This document shows, one piece after another, positions 11,003 to 22,406 of a stretch of DNA of 64,000 nt (position 1 is its first letter; each line of letters opens with the position of its first letter). Location of the stretch: the NCBI GenBank assembly GCA_905178155.1, contig CAJINV010000004.1, forward strand, positions 5,806,828 to 5,870,827. The letters run 5' to 3'. A model generated the notes under the pieces. The model searched no databases. It was not told the DNA's origin and saw nothing but the letters and a program-made list of their open reading frames with translations. Position numbers and translations under genes: made by a program. Source of the stretch: Amoebophrya sp. A120. Taxonomy: Eukaryota; Sar; Dinophyceae; Syndiniales; Amoebophryaceae.

Positions 11003-11510
11003 CCGTTCCCGGTATTTGTACAGCCCCCACGAGGGGGTTGCTTGGCTCTCCATGGTTTTGAATTGTAATTGTTGCGCTAGACTGAGCTAGATATCGATAA
11101 CGATATGACTTGTTGCCAGTCCGGAGATAAATCTTCAGTCCGTAGTGTGTTTCTTTGACGTTTCCTCGCAGATATCTACGCAAACGGAAAACTATGATTG
11201 GTCCGGAGAAAGTGAAAGCTTCCCGGCACGAATGTTCGGTGCAGATTGGAGGTGGAATGTGACAAAAGAAACATCAGACGCTACAATAGGTACGTGTTGC
11301 GAGCGATATGCACTCTTGTTGACAAGAGAGGGCCGGAACTTTATTTAAAAATACGACTTGACCAAAGTACTTTCCTTCCTCGCACTACATCCTGTCTCTC
11401 GTCTACTCACTGACGCGCGCGCACTCGCTTTCCCTCAACAAATGCCAACATTCAAAGTCAACACGAGCTAGAGCTAGCGAGGGCGACCTCCTCTGTCGAT
11501 TATGTTTCAA
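11003..11510. repeat. Tandem duplication of promoter and 5' coding end, copy 2
   Basis: A diverged second copy of 10153-10650. It retains ATGGAGAGCCAAGCAACCCC on the minus strand (MESQATPSWGLYKYR), but the frame closes soon after, so it is a truncated 5' copy. It probably carries a duplicated promoter for the gene at 10212. Confidence 0.78.
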
Positions 11511-11769
11511 CTGAAGTGCATAGGACTACATGCGCATGCCCGGAGGACACACAAGAAGCATCGAGCTTCGTCTCTAGTCGCACGGAGCGAGCCCGATAGC
11601 TTTAGCTTGCTCTCTGATCATCATGTTCTATCTTGTGCTCCCGATGAGAATAAACTCGAAATGGCCGCGCTTGGGCCGTCGGTCTGTGAGTCGTGTGCCT
11701 GGATGGCACGCAGGCCGGCGCACGACGTGGCGCGCCTAATACTGCCACCCACGCACTTCCTGAGGATTT

Positions 11770-13440
11770 TCTGATGTAGAGCTGCGCAGCTTATATATCC
11801 CAACCACCCAGTGGCCCCGGCATGGCCCTGGTTGCATTTAATCGGGCCACGGCCCACCGATGGGTCGCCCCATCCCTTGAAATAAGGAGGCAGGGGGCCG
11901 CTGGCGAAAGGCCGCGGGGACAGAGAGAAACACGACGCCCCGCCGACGTCTTTCTTACCCCGAAACCCGCCGGCGCGCTGTTCCTTCTGGCCCCACCGAC
12001 CCGGCGCACCGGCCGGGCGAGCTGGCAAAGGGTGCCGCCACCCCTACCATCCAACGAATTACGCCGGCGCGATTCCGCGCGCCCATGGCTACTGGGGCGC
12101 AGGACGCGCGGCCTTTGGGCCTCAAAGCCCTGCTTTTTTGCGGTCCTGGGGGGTCTTGGGCGGGGTCTTGATCCATCTTATCCGGGCCTATGCGTCGGCG
12201 CCACGCCACGGGCCACCGATCTTTTCTTTCTCGTCGCCGACGTCGGCCCGTGCCTCTCCTTCTTCGCTTGGTTGAATTCCAGGCCGCCGGGCTGCGCCGC
12301 CGGCCTTTCCCCAAGGGGCGGGCCCTCGCTCCGTTCCCCCCCTGCCCTTGCTTCCTTCGTCCGGGGGGGAGGTGGGGCCACCGACGGGCCCCAAGCGGTT
12401 CAAGAAGCGGAAAGGCTAGAGACTTCGTTGTTTCTCAGACTAGAGACATTTTCACCCAAAGAAGTAATCTCTTCTCCAAAATTAAAGACCTGGAGACGAA
12501 CCACATGGAGAGACATGAGGGCCCCCCAAAGCAGCGCCCGCCGCGGCCTCCGTTGGCAGTCCGTCATCGTCCAGCTCGGGCGGGGACCGCAGCAATGGCT
12601 TTCTTCAGGGAAGCGCACGACACTCACACCCACGCTGGAAGCCGCGCGGCACAAGACTGACAACGAACGGGGTCGGGGCCCGGCGTGCGTACTCCGCCCG
12701 GGGCCGCCCGGGCGCCACCTTCTCCAGGCCACCACCCGCGCCCCGCCAAGCGTCTGCGGGCGTTCGCCGTTCTCCTTGATCTGGATCGCTGGCCTCCGTG
12801 CTAAGTTCGGCCGCAGCCCGTGTGGCCGCAGCACGCGTCGGCGCGGCGCCCCGAGCCCGTCGCGAGGCCGCGGGCGCGACTCGACTGAATGCGAGGCGGG
12901 CCGCTGCTCCAGCACGTCGGGCGCCGCGACCTGTCGGGCGGTTGAAGCTGCGCGCGGGCTTTTTGAGTGCGCCGGGGAGCTAAATGGGCGGGCCGCCGGC
13001 GCCCTCATACGCCCTAGATGGGCGGCAAGTGCTTGGCGCTACTTAGTCGGCGGCGGCGCTTTCATCGGTCGAGAAAATGGGCGCAGTCACCTATGCCAAT
13101 GCAGCAGCTATGTTTGTATATCCGCCGAAGAGACAACGCGGCCGCCATAGCGGGGCAGCGCAGCGCCTCGCGAGCCCTTCGCCACCGCCCTGCCCGCCGC
13201 CAACGAAATGCATGCGCCACGCTCCCGAGATCCAGGGGCCCGCCCCTTTGTTGCCCCTGGCCCACGCACTGCCGGGCCGCTGCCGATTTCGCCGGCGCGT
13301 CGTGGGAGGGTCGGAGGACAATCCTACTGCGCATCCTGACAACAAACATCGGGAAGACGACAACAACACACAGGGGCGCAGCGTGTCAATTTCTCACCGG
13401 CTAGTCTTTCGAGCCGAACAAGGTCGGTCTTTGCGCTGAC
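11770..13440. other. GC-rich island, no supported gene
   Basis: About 1.7 kb is far richer in G+C than its surroundings, with long runs of GCC and CGG. Open frames exist on several strands, including a 442-codon plus-strand frame at 11822-13150. The predicted peptides are Arg/Pro/Gly-rich with no domain, as expected when stop codons are rare. Candidate explanations are a transferred or repetitive insert, an unusual regulatory island, or assembly contamination. Confidence 0.6.
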
Positions 13441-13679
13441 GCTCGAAGGCGCAACAAGCTGACTACAGCATGCCAGCTATATCGCGAAAAAGTACATCTA
13501 CATTTTTATTATGTAGTTCGTGGCTCTAGTGGTAGCGCCGAAATAATCTTCGCCTGCGCTCGCATCCAGTGTGAGTAAAATCCGTTCCGTCCCTCAGAGT
13601 CATAAAACACACATACACAATAAAGACAGGCGACAGAAGTCCCCGCTTCTTCTCCGCCTTTTGTGCTGCCCGTCTCCAT

Positions 13680-16540
13680 CTAGAAACTGGCAGATCTCGT
13701 GTCCTGGCACATCCTTGGCGGACTGGGCTTGTTCAGATTGTTGTTCCCAAAGGCTTTCCGCTTGTGGCCGGGCTGAATGTCAATCACCTGCATGGTGCGG
13801 ATGACCGCCCGCGCCTGCTTGTCGTTGTTCGCGGTCTGGTAGGACTTCGACCTGAAGGATTTGTCCTCGTGCAGGGACTCCTTGAACTCGTCCAAATTCC
13901 GCACGTTCCGCGCCTCCAGCAGTTTGGGCTCCAAGTCCAGCCGCCAGTTGATCTCCCGGTCGAGCGCGTGGTAGAACCTATCAAATGCAAAAGTGTCTGG
14001 GTCTGGAAGAATCAGAATGCAAGGTTTGTCATGCCTGTTTTACATGACCCACGATGCCTGTAATCCATGATCTAGCATGGCAGATTTCTAGAAGGCTTCC
14101 TGATGCCTATTCCGCATGACAAATGCCCTCCCCGCGTGGCACAAACTGAGCGCCTCTTGCTGGTCATGCAATACAGATTTTTTTAGAGTCCAAAGTTAGC
14201 ATCACAAGTTCCAACTTTCCAGACCCAGACATTTTTGCATTTGATAGAACCCCAGGTTGTACAAACTTTCGATGCTCGGGTGGGGCTTGTTCAGGATGTC
14301 GTCCTGGAGAAAGCGGATCCGCTGATCCTGCTCCTTGTTCGTGAACCCCGTCATCCCGCTGTTAAAGTTCCGGACGCGCTGCTGCTCCATCTTCTTGATC
14401 TTCTTCTCGCGTTCCTTCTTCCGCTCGGAATCCTGCTTCAGGGTGAACGCCACGTGCTCTTCGTACATGCGGACGGTGGTGGAGAGGAAGCTATCGGACA
14501 CGGAGTTGGCGAGAAACTCCTCGGACAAGGCGTAGACGAGTTGGACCAGCAACTCTAACGTATGACAGTCCACAACCCCCCCTCTTCCTCATTTGTAATG
14601 CAAAATCCCAAATCCAAGTGCTGCCTTGTGTCACCGTTTGCATGACAGATTCTGGAAGCCTGAACAGTATTAAAACACTACGCGTATTAACTTGTCATGC
14701 GCAGGCTCCATGTGCGCTGGTGTTTCTGTTGCTGTTCATGCAATACAAATCAGGGGAGGGGGGGAGTTGTGCACTCTCATATAGCGACACGTTTTCCCAA
14801 TTGTGGTTCTCCGCCACGAGATTCTCCACCCGGGTCAAGTACGCGACATTTCGCTCCTGTATCCTGTGCACAAGTATCGCACTCGTATTGCAGTCATGCA
14901 TTACAAATTTTTTTTGTTGAGGTAAATCAGCATTACAAATTTTATTTCTCACGCTGAGGAGATTTGTAATGCAATTATACGAGTACGATACTTTTGCACA
15001 GGATATCCTGCTCCGACTGCTGTTGATTTTGTTCGTCAATCAGAGCGAGATCCGTTACGGTTGGTTTGTTTTTCTTCTTCTTCTTCTTTCTGTTCCCTTC
15101 CTCGTCTAATTCACTCATATCCTCCTCGTCTTCGCTTTCCACGTCTTTGATCGCCATGACCTTTTCCTTCCGCTTCGTCTCGTCGCCACCCGCTCTGGCC
15201 AACAGACCGACGATGTTTGCCAGAATGCACAACCGCGGCATCGGCATCTTCCACCCGGTGATCAAAGCGTTAGTGCTGTTGTCGACCGCAATTCGGACGT
15301 GCTCCACCTTCTGACTGCAGAAGGCGAGGTAGGGTAAGACCTCGATTGCCCTCTGCTTCTGCAGCGTGATGTCCTTATCGTTTGCCGTTTGCTTGGCTTT
15401 CAAGCCCCACTTTTCGTCCTCCCGTTTTCGTTTCCGCGAGATGAGGGTCTCATGCACCTTGTTCTCGATTCGTTTTAGCTCTTCCTGCAATTCGTCTGGC
15501 ACCTCGCCCGTCATGCCCAGCTTTCGCAGGTTCAGCAGCTTGCGCGCGTCTACGTGGAAGCACATGCGCCGGATGGCGTCGGTGAAATGCGGCAGCGGGA
15601 GGTTCATGTCCAGGATTGCGTACAGACATTCGAGGATCAGCACGAGATCCGGGTGCAGGTTGATATTAATCGGCTGCTGCGATTTCTTTTTCTTCTTCTG
15701 GTTACTATCATTATTTTCCTCTTCTAGAAGATCTTCTGCTCCTTCTGTATGATTGTCCTCCTCCAACAAATAAGTGCTGAGCCACAAGTCGGTTCGCAAA
15801 CTTTCCTTCCACTTTTCGTCTCGCAAATCTTTCTCTAACAGATTGCTGTACTGCCGGAGCTCCTTCAGCACCGCGGCCACCGTTTCTTGCACGGTGGTGT
15901 GGTCCGCGTAGGTTTGCTTCGTCTGCAGCGGCGCGAGTTGGTGCAGCCGAATCAGGCTGGCGCACTTCACGGTCAGGGTGAACGTCGGCTTCGTCAGTTC
16001 CGCGCGCATGAAAAGCACCACCTGCGACGCGGTGTTCAGTTTCATGAGCGCCGTCAGCCCCCCGGAGTGGGAACCGGTTACCAGGTGGGAGTAGTTTGCG
16101 CGTCTCTTGTAGAAGTCGTGCAGGGGCGAGTTTTTGTCGTCTTGGCCCGGGGGGAGGAGGGGGGCCTGGAAAGCCGCGCCATCGATTTCCACCACGGGCT
16201 TGCTGGTGGTCGATGTCGTGGTGCTACTATTTTGGTCAATATTTGCCTGTTGGTTATTTGCACCTGGTGGGGGTCGTATTATTGCGCCAAGAACAGAAGT
16301 CGTGCTTGTGTTCGTCCCACCTTTTGTTCCCGCACCACCGCCAGTCTGCTTGTTGCCCGGAAGGCTGCTGTTCTGAAGGCCCTGGCCCTTCAAGCCGCCC
16401 GCTTGGTAGAAATTGAAGGTGCTGTTTTTCCCTGCGGCGGCGGCGTTTTGTGCTTCCTCTTCCTGTTTTTGTCGTTTTGGCGAGGGGGCCTTCGACCGGG
16501 CAGGGCCGCTATCCTCGTCACTGCCATAGTCGAAATCCAT
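13680..16540 (-). CDS. Uncharacterised nuclear-type protein, 736 aa
   Basis: Four exons (16540-15006, 14859-14782, 14560-14247, 13978-13680) joined at three introners give exactly 737 codons. The start is MDFDYGSDEDSGPARSKAPS at 16540, an acidic N-terminus followed by an NLS-like PKRQKQ. A Gly/Asn/Thr-rich linker leads into a helical region (YSHLVTGSHSGG; DLVLILECLYAILDMNLPLP; VLPYLAFCSQKVEHVRIAVD). A Lys-rich acidic stretch follows, then ENVSLELLVQLVYALSEEFL and a coiled KKEREKKIKKMEQQ. The C-terminus contains HPSIESLYNLGFYHALDREI and a basic tail. The alpha-helical layout faintly recalls transcription elongation factor subunits such as NELF-C/D, but I would not assign it. No signal peptide. 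Confidence 0.72.
13979..14246. mobile_element. Family A introner with possible GT-AG ends
   Basis: 268 bp, TATCAAATGCAAAAGTGTCT to its inverted partner. GAACC is duplicated at 13974-13978 and 14247-14251. On the coding strand the GGTTC copies allow G-GTTC..ATAG-GTTC splicing; the product is LGFYHALDRE. Confidence 0.9.
14561..14781. mobile_element. Family G introner
   Basis: 221 bp with ends TATGACAGTCCACAACCCCC and GGGAGTTGTGCACTCTCATA as inverted repeats, flanked by TAACG and TAGCG. Exactly the same length as the family G element at 52259-52479. Excision gives ENVSLELLVQ in frame. Confidence 0.85.
14860..15005. mobile_element. Family B introner
   Basis: 146 bp bounded by TATCCTGTGCACAAGTATCG and CGATACTTTTGCACAGGATA, so the two ends are nearly perfect inverted repeats. 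TCCTG is duplicated at 14855-14859 and 15006-15010. Excision joins QSEQ to ERNVAYLTR. Confidence 0.9.
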
Positions 16541-18324
16541 GTTCTTGGGTGGAAAAAAAGGCGGGAAGCAGAGACAAAGTAGAAAACTGCTGGGCCGTAA
16601 CAAAAAAGTTGCTAAAGTCGAGCGATCGGTGTAATAGGTGCTACCTTTCAAATAAATGGGAGGTTCATCGTTGCTGTTAGATGGCTATGTTTGATCGATA
16701 GTTAGTCCTGTTTATTATTATTTGAAAAGAGTATAATCGTATGGAGCAGACAATTCATCCTTCAGATGAACAAGCAGCTGTAGTACAGTACCCACGGAGC
16801 TTGAACAAGATACTGCGTTGTTTGCCTTGTGTGATCGGTTTATTTGTTGATGCCCCTTCTGGTTCTAGTCAGGCCACGACGATCTGCTCTTGCAATACAT
16901 AGCTTGTTTGGATCGGTCTCCTCTGCGTCAGCGCTTTCTGTGCGGTTCAAAAAGTAGTTCCGGACGAGCACGAGAACAAACAAATACCTCCTACTTACAA
17001 CTATGGCGGTGCGCGTCATGTGCTTCAAAAATGCACCTCCTGCACACGGCATTTAGTACGGGCGCTTCTTAAAAATTTTCTTTGCCTTTCCTCTTTTGCT
17101 AGTTTCCTCGGTCTTTTAGCATGAAAATTCCTGGCGCGTTTATCTTTTGTACAGATCAAGCTGCTGATTTTTGTCATAAAGCAGGAATTCATTTTGTGTC
17201 GTGGTCGTAGTCGTTGTACAAGCTTGATTTTTTGGAAGGTTCCACCGAGGAAAACAAGAAAATCATTTTTTACTTTTTCAAGAAGAGAAGCTCATAAGGG
17301 AAGAAGTCAAACATCAACGGAAACGGAAAGTATCTACTGGACTAGTTACAGCTGGCTACACCTGATGACAGACTGCTAGGATCTTCATGTGGAGGTGTTG
17401 TTCGTAATTTCCAGTTTCAAAGGCCTCAGGGTCGTGGGGCTCGGCAGGATGAGATCAAGAGCTGTCGCTGTAGGAGCCACTTGATGTTCTACAACAGCTT
17501 TGAAACAGGATCGATCTGAGGGCGCGCCTAGAAGCCTGATTGTAAAAGCCACCTGCTGTTCTAGTCCTTTTCCTCCGTGAGAAATTTTCCAATTTACCTG
17601 TGCAAGATAGAGGTGGAAAACTCACTTGATGCACAAAGTTCAAATAGAAAACTGTTGAAGTCTGTAACTGTATTCTCGTGTAATCTGGTATAAATGAAAA
17701 TCTGACCTTCTGACTGTCATTATCGTTTGCTGTTCAAAATAACTCTGCAACACTGATTCTGATGAAACTCTCACGGCTGTTAACATCAATCACGATCTGC
17801 ATCTGTTCTAGATTGATTCACGTTGTTGAAATAATAACTCTAAACTTGTAAATACACTATAAACTGTTGTATTATTCCGGAGGTTTATCTTGCTAAAAAC
17901 GGGTGTAGTAATATTGTAATCGGTTTGCAATTGTCTGCTAAATTATTTCCTGACTGTCGTGAAGGTTCGCTCTGTGCGCGAACTGCACTGCTATAATTCT
18001 GTTAAACTTGTACCTGAAGCTGAAAATTCTGAGGAAATAGGACTTGCTAAATTGGTTCTGTAGAATGTAAACCTGGTGATTCTCGGACGCTCTGTTCTGG
18101 TGAATATAGCTGTTAACACTGTACTGTTCGGATAAAACTTTTTCTGATTCGGTTTGTTGTTCGTAAATCGGTTATTTTTGTTTCGGTTTTCTTTCGACTA
18201 AAACGGTAACTTTGCTCACTTGATATTTTTGATTCGAGGATTTTTGTCGGATATTTTTTCTTGAGAATGTCTACATTTTTTCTCACCCTGCTAAAGAACA
18301 GCACTACTCGCACGAGCAGTTCTT
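16541..18324. other. Intergenic, no gene seen
   Basis: AT-rich spacer of about 1.8 kb upstream of the 736-aa gene and downstream of the DC2 gene. Only short unsupported ORFs are visible. Confidence 0.5.
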
Positions 18325-21300
18325 CTAGCGGTGGGCTTTCCGCAGGCCCTTCTCCTGCTTGCGCTGCAGACCGCGCTGCGTCTTGAGCTTCAGCTCCTCA
18401 CGCGTAAAGGGACGCGTGTCGTCGTCTTCATCCTCATCCTCGTCATCCGTGTAATCCTCGACAGTGGACGGTAGTTTGATTTGCAGTTGCGACCTGATAA
18501 GGTTTTTTTGTTCTGGTGCCTATAGTCGAAGAAAGAGACAGATGGAGAACAATGCGTTAACATCGTGGTCCGCATGACAAAACAACTTCAGGAGGTTTGT
18601 TTTCAATCATGCTGCTGCCTCATCCGATTGGCGATGGATTACTTGGTGATGCAAACAGACGACAAGGTGAATCTTATACATTGGTTCCCTGGTAGCCGGC
18701 AACTCTGCCTCCTCTTCGTCACCCTCTTGCAAGGCGGTGTGCAGCAACAAAATCTCGTTTGCCCGCGTCTCGATAACGCCGAGATACTGGAGCATGTTTG
18801 CCTCGGTGACACCCTGCAGCCCGAGGGCACCGTGCTCTGCCATCTGGGAGCAACCCAACCTGATTATTTTTCGTATAATTTTGCTGCTCTGCATACTATT
18901 ACCGAACAACGACCGACCTTTGAGTTCCGTATCTCTATCTTCAGCATAGTTTTTGTGTACATTTTTCAAATCTTTTATTACCATTACGCTATAAAAATAC
19001 CTGTTGTAGATGGACTGGAGCCCCGCCCGCACGGCAGTCAAAGTCTTCAAAGCCTGCTGATATCTGAGTTCGTAGTGCTCCGCCTTCTTGTCCGCGCGAT
19101 TCCACCTGTCCTCGAGCTCGCCGAGCAATTTCTGCTTGCTCTGGTCACTGCTGATGGTACCTGCAGACAATGATGACGTGTGATTTTTGCTTTTCTTCCT
19201 TACGAAGCCAGATCGTCATGTTATCCCAGACCCAGTTAAAAATATCGCATGACAAGAATAACCATCCTTTCTACCTATGACAAAGTATACGCTTTATTTT
19301 TCAACACGAAATCTACTATGATCCTAGTACCCTGTGCGCTGACTGAGCCTCCGCGGAGTGACTCATACTCGCCCTTCAAGTCTCCGATGTCAAGATCGAG
19401 CTTCTCAATCTGCGTGTTCAGCAGATTTGCGTAGTTGAACAGACTGAAGTTCCCGTCCTCTGCGTTCACGAAGTTCTGCACTAAGTCGTCAATGTCACTA
19501 ATCCCGGTTGCGGCCTGTCGTCGTGACACGTTGGAGTTTTGTATATTTGTAGTTCCTGAAAAATGTGTCTCGGTCTTTACTTTCTTCTTCACGAAAGCAC
19601 CGACACTTCGCAACAGTAACTAATAGCATCTGGTCGTCCTGCTCGTGCATAGGTACAACCAAAAAGTTCCGAGGCTATTACTAGTACGGCAAGGCACGAC
19701 TTTTTTTCTTACCTGGATCTTGGCGAAGGCCTCTTCGTAGACCGTTATTCTCTCGGTGTTCGCGGACTGGGCGACCTTGCCCTTGGCAATCATCTATGCA
19801 CTACAAAAGTATCGTGTACTCGCATAAATGCATTACAAATTTTATCAGCATGAGAAATTAAATTTGTGATGCATGAGAATGCATGATTGCAATACGAGTA
19901 CGGTACTTTTGCGCAGGATATCATCCAGGCATTCTTGGTGACTTTCTTCTTGAGCTTGTCTTCCTCGTCGGCGTATCAAGTACAAATATGTCTGGGTCTG
20001 GAACAATGCAACTTGTGATGCTGCATTTGGATTCCAAAAAAATTTGTATTGCATGAGCAGCAAATGGAAAGGGAATGTAGTTCTTCCTACGCGGAAAGGG
20101 CGTTACCCATGCGGAATAGGCATCAAGAATCCCTAAAAAAATCTCATCTGTGATGCTACGGCATGCATCACAGACATCACGGCTCATGCAAAACGTGCAT
20201 GACAACTCTCAGAACCTTCCACACCCAGACGTATTTGCATTTGATACGGCGCTCAGGTCCCCCTTGTGCTCCTCCACGCCCCGGTTCCTCTCCTTCTGTC
20301 GCATAAACTCCTTCATCTTCTATCAAATGCGAAAATGTCTGGGGCTGGAAACTTGTGATGCTGTGTGGCGTATCATGAGGAGGCCACAATTGCTGGCTCA
20401 GCATGACAAGTTTCTGAGCTGCTAGGTGTTGCCTATTCTGCATGACAAACTACGTTTCTGCATGACAGAAAAGTGGGGCTCTTTGGTAATGTGCATGACA
20501 GATTTAAGAGTCATGCCAGACAAGCATGACAAACTTGCATTCTTCCAGACCCAGACATTTTTACATTTGATATCTTCTTGTCGTTCTCGATTAACCGCCC
20601 GAGCTCCTTCCCTAATAGTGTTCATGGTCGCAGTTGCGAAGTTGTGGGAGTACTTGGTACAAGGGACTACGTGACACTAAACTTTCTATCGCGCTTCTTC
20701 TTCGCGGACAGTAGTCAACTACTCATGGATTTTCGTGAATTTATAGCTCATGCATCCTGATTCTAGTCAGCAACAGTATGACTATGAATGTGCATGAAAT
20801 AAAAAATCAATGTTACATTCCTTCTCGAACTCTTGGTGCTCCTTGTCTGCCTGCTGCTTCAAACTGGTCATCTGTGCCTGGGCTGCATCTCGTGCTTCAT
20901 ACGCCGCGTTGGCCTGATACAATGAATTAATATCAGAATCAGTTTCGGTTCAGCAGATAAGAAAATAGGCTGTGGCATAATCCAAATCCTTTTGCTTATG
21001 CTTTTTCCGTGGTGCAGAGGGAACCGAAAAAATAGGAATTTACTGCGCGGAAAATAATCTTATTCATGCAAGCTGGTTCTGCCACGGCCACCGCCGATCA
21101 TGTTGACAAGCTAGTTCTGCCAGTTGTGACCTGACTGACTATGGCACGAAAAATAAAAGTTCATCTCGGACTATCTTAGGTACCTGCTCGATGATATTTG
21201 CCATTTCCTTCTTCTTCTGCTCAAATTCCTTTTCGAGCTTTGAGTAGATGTTGTCAAAGACCACGCGCTCGGACCGGAGCGAATCTATGGTGTCCCTTTG

Positions 21301-22406
21301 CGTCTTGTTTTCTGCTACTGCTTCGTTGAATTTCTGTGTAGTTTTTATTTTATTGGGGGCATGTGCTTAAAAATCACATATCATTTTTCAAATTCCAGCC
21401 GCGGCCAGAAGAAGAAAAATTATGTCAACAAATCATCGTCATTTACGGGCTCTTATTCTTTCCTATTCCAAAACCTGCACTGTCTTTAACAAACTGAAAC
21501 GTGTTCATCCTATCCTGACGCCCCGCCAATTATAGGTACCTGCAGTGCTTTGTCCAATCTGTTTTCCAAGACGCGGATTTGCTTCGCGACCGCCGCCTGT
21601 GACTCTTTTGCTGCGTTGACGCCGCCCTTGAGACCGAGTTCCTCCCGGACCTGGATGGTCTTGGCTTCTACTACATCGATTTTCTCCTCCAATTTCTGCT
21701 TCACTTCAAACTCCTTGGCGATGGCTTTTTCTGTAGGATAATTTTCGTTTTGATATTAGTTTTCAGAAGCAGGGCGTTAGAAGTAGAACCTCCGCACCAG
21801 CACTTTGTTTACAGTAACTTTTGGTTCATTGCTTTTGCTGGTCTCTCTCCTGACAACAAGGAAAAAAGATTTTATGTCAAACCTAATTGTTCCCTGCTCT
21901 CGGCTAATTTCGCGAGTGTCTCGCCCTGCCGCCTGGCCTCCGGGCCGCCTCGGTCCGCTCTTCGCACCTCGGAGAGTTCCTGCTTCATTTGTCTGTTCTC
22001 CCGGGTGAGCTTCTCGATGGTAGCCCTCTGCTTCCGAATAATCCCCTGGGAATCCTCGCTGTACGCCCGTTTGTCATTCTCCAGCACCCGGAATTTACCT
22101 TGACATTTTCAAAAATGAAAAGATAAAGAACTTCGTCTTCTTCATGCGCCACGACTAGTACGTGAAACCACTGTCTTCACACTCATGCTCAGGAGCATTA
22201 CATGGTAGAAGATATGATCCTGTGGCATGACAAGAGTGCTGGGCTCCTGCATGTCACCAGAGTTTCATTTTACACGACCAATATTGGCTATAGGTACAAA
22301 AAATCAAAATAAAACTTCAAGAAATACTTTAAGTAAAAATACGTTGAAGCTCCGCCACCTCCTGCTCGACGGGCTTCTTGTCCTCATCCTTTCTTTTTTT
22401 CATCAT
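18325..22406 (-). CDS. Outer dynein arm docking complex subunit DC2 (ODA1/CCDC114-like)
   Basis: Thirteen exons sum to 548 codons (547 aa), close to the length of Chlamydomonas DC2: 22406-22343, 22098-21883, 21730-21540, 21333-21184, 20913-20817, 20611-20573, 20320-20247, 19973-19921, 19794-19713, 19514-19331, 19160-19001, 18859-18680 and 18493-18325. Family landmarks in order are LQRKFRVLENDKRAYSEDSQ with KQRATIEKL, then NAAKESQAAVAKQIRVLENR and KFNEAVAENK. After these come RVVFDNIYSKLE, LGRLIENDKK, TVYEEAFAKI, ATGISDIDDLVQNF with NFSLFNYANLLN, EANMLQYLGVIETRANEIL, and the acidic tail PSTVEDYTDDEDEDEDDDTR. The protein is coiled coil throughout. It would anchor outer dynein arms to axonemal doublets. 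Nine introns are GT-AG and three (19.8, 20.0 and 20.3 kb) are introners. This implies a flagellated stage. Confidence 0.92.
19795..19920. mobile_element. Short family B introner
   Basis: 126 bp, shorter than the usual 150. Ends TATGCACTACAAAAGTATCG and GGTACTTTTGCGCAGGATA, with TCATC duplicated on both sides. Excision gives AWMIAKGKVAQ in the DC2 gene. Confidence 0.88.
19974..20246. mobile_element. Family A introner
   Basis: 273 bp with ends TATCAAGTACAAATATGTCT and CAGACGTATTTGCATTTGATA; CGGCG is duplicated at 19969-19973 and 20247-20251. Excision gives GDLSADEEDKLKKK in the DC2 gene. The coding-strand flank (CGCCG) provides no GT. Confidence 0.9.
20321..20572. mobile_element. Family A introner
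   Basis: 252 bp with ends TATCAAATGCGAAAATGTCT and CAGACATTTTTACATTTGATA; TCTTC is duplicated at 20316-20320 and 20573-20577. Excision gives ENDKKMKEFMRQKE, matching the conserved DC2 sequence, which independently supports exact removal of element plus one repeat copy. Confidence 0.92.

Noticed and set aside
11822-13150. 442-codon plus-strand ORF in the GC-rich island
   Set aside because: Low stop-codon density in GC-rich DNA explains its length. The peptide is Arg/Pro/Gly-rich, several other frames are equally open, and no domain or start context supports it.
13515-13580. tRNA-like sequence (TGGCTCTAGTGGTAGCG resembles an A box)
   Set aside because: No B box at the right distance and no cloverleaf pairing I could fold; treated as coincidence.
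13680-16540. Assignment of the 736-aa protein as NELF-C/D
   Set aside because: The helical pattern is suggestive, but I could not match specific conserved residues, so the gene is left uncharacterised.
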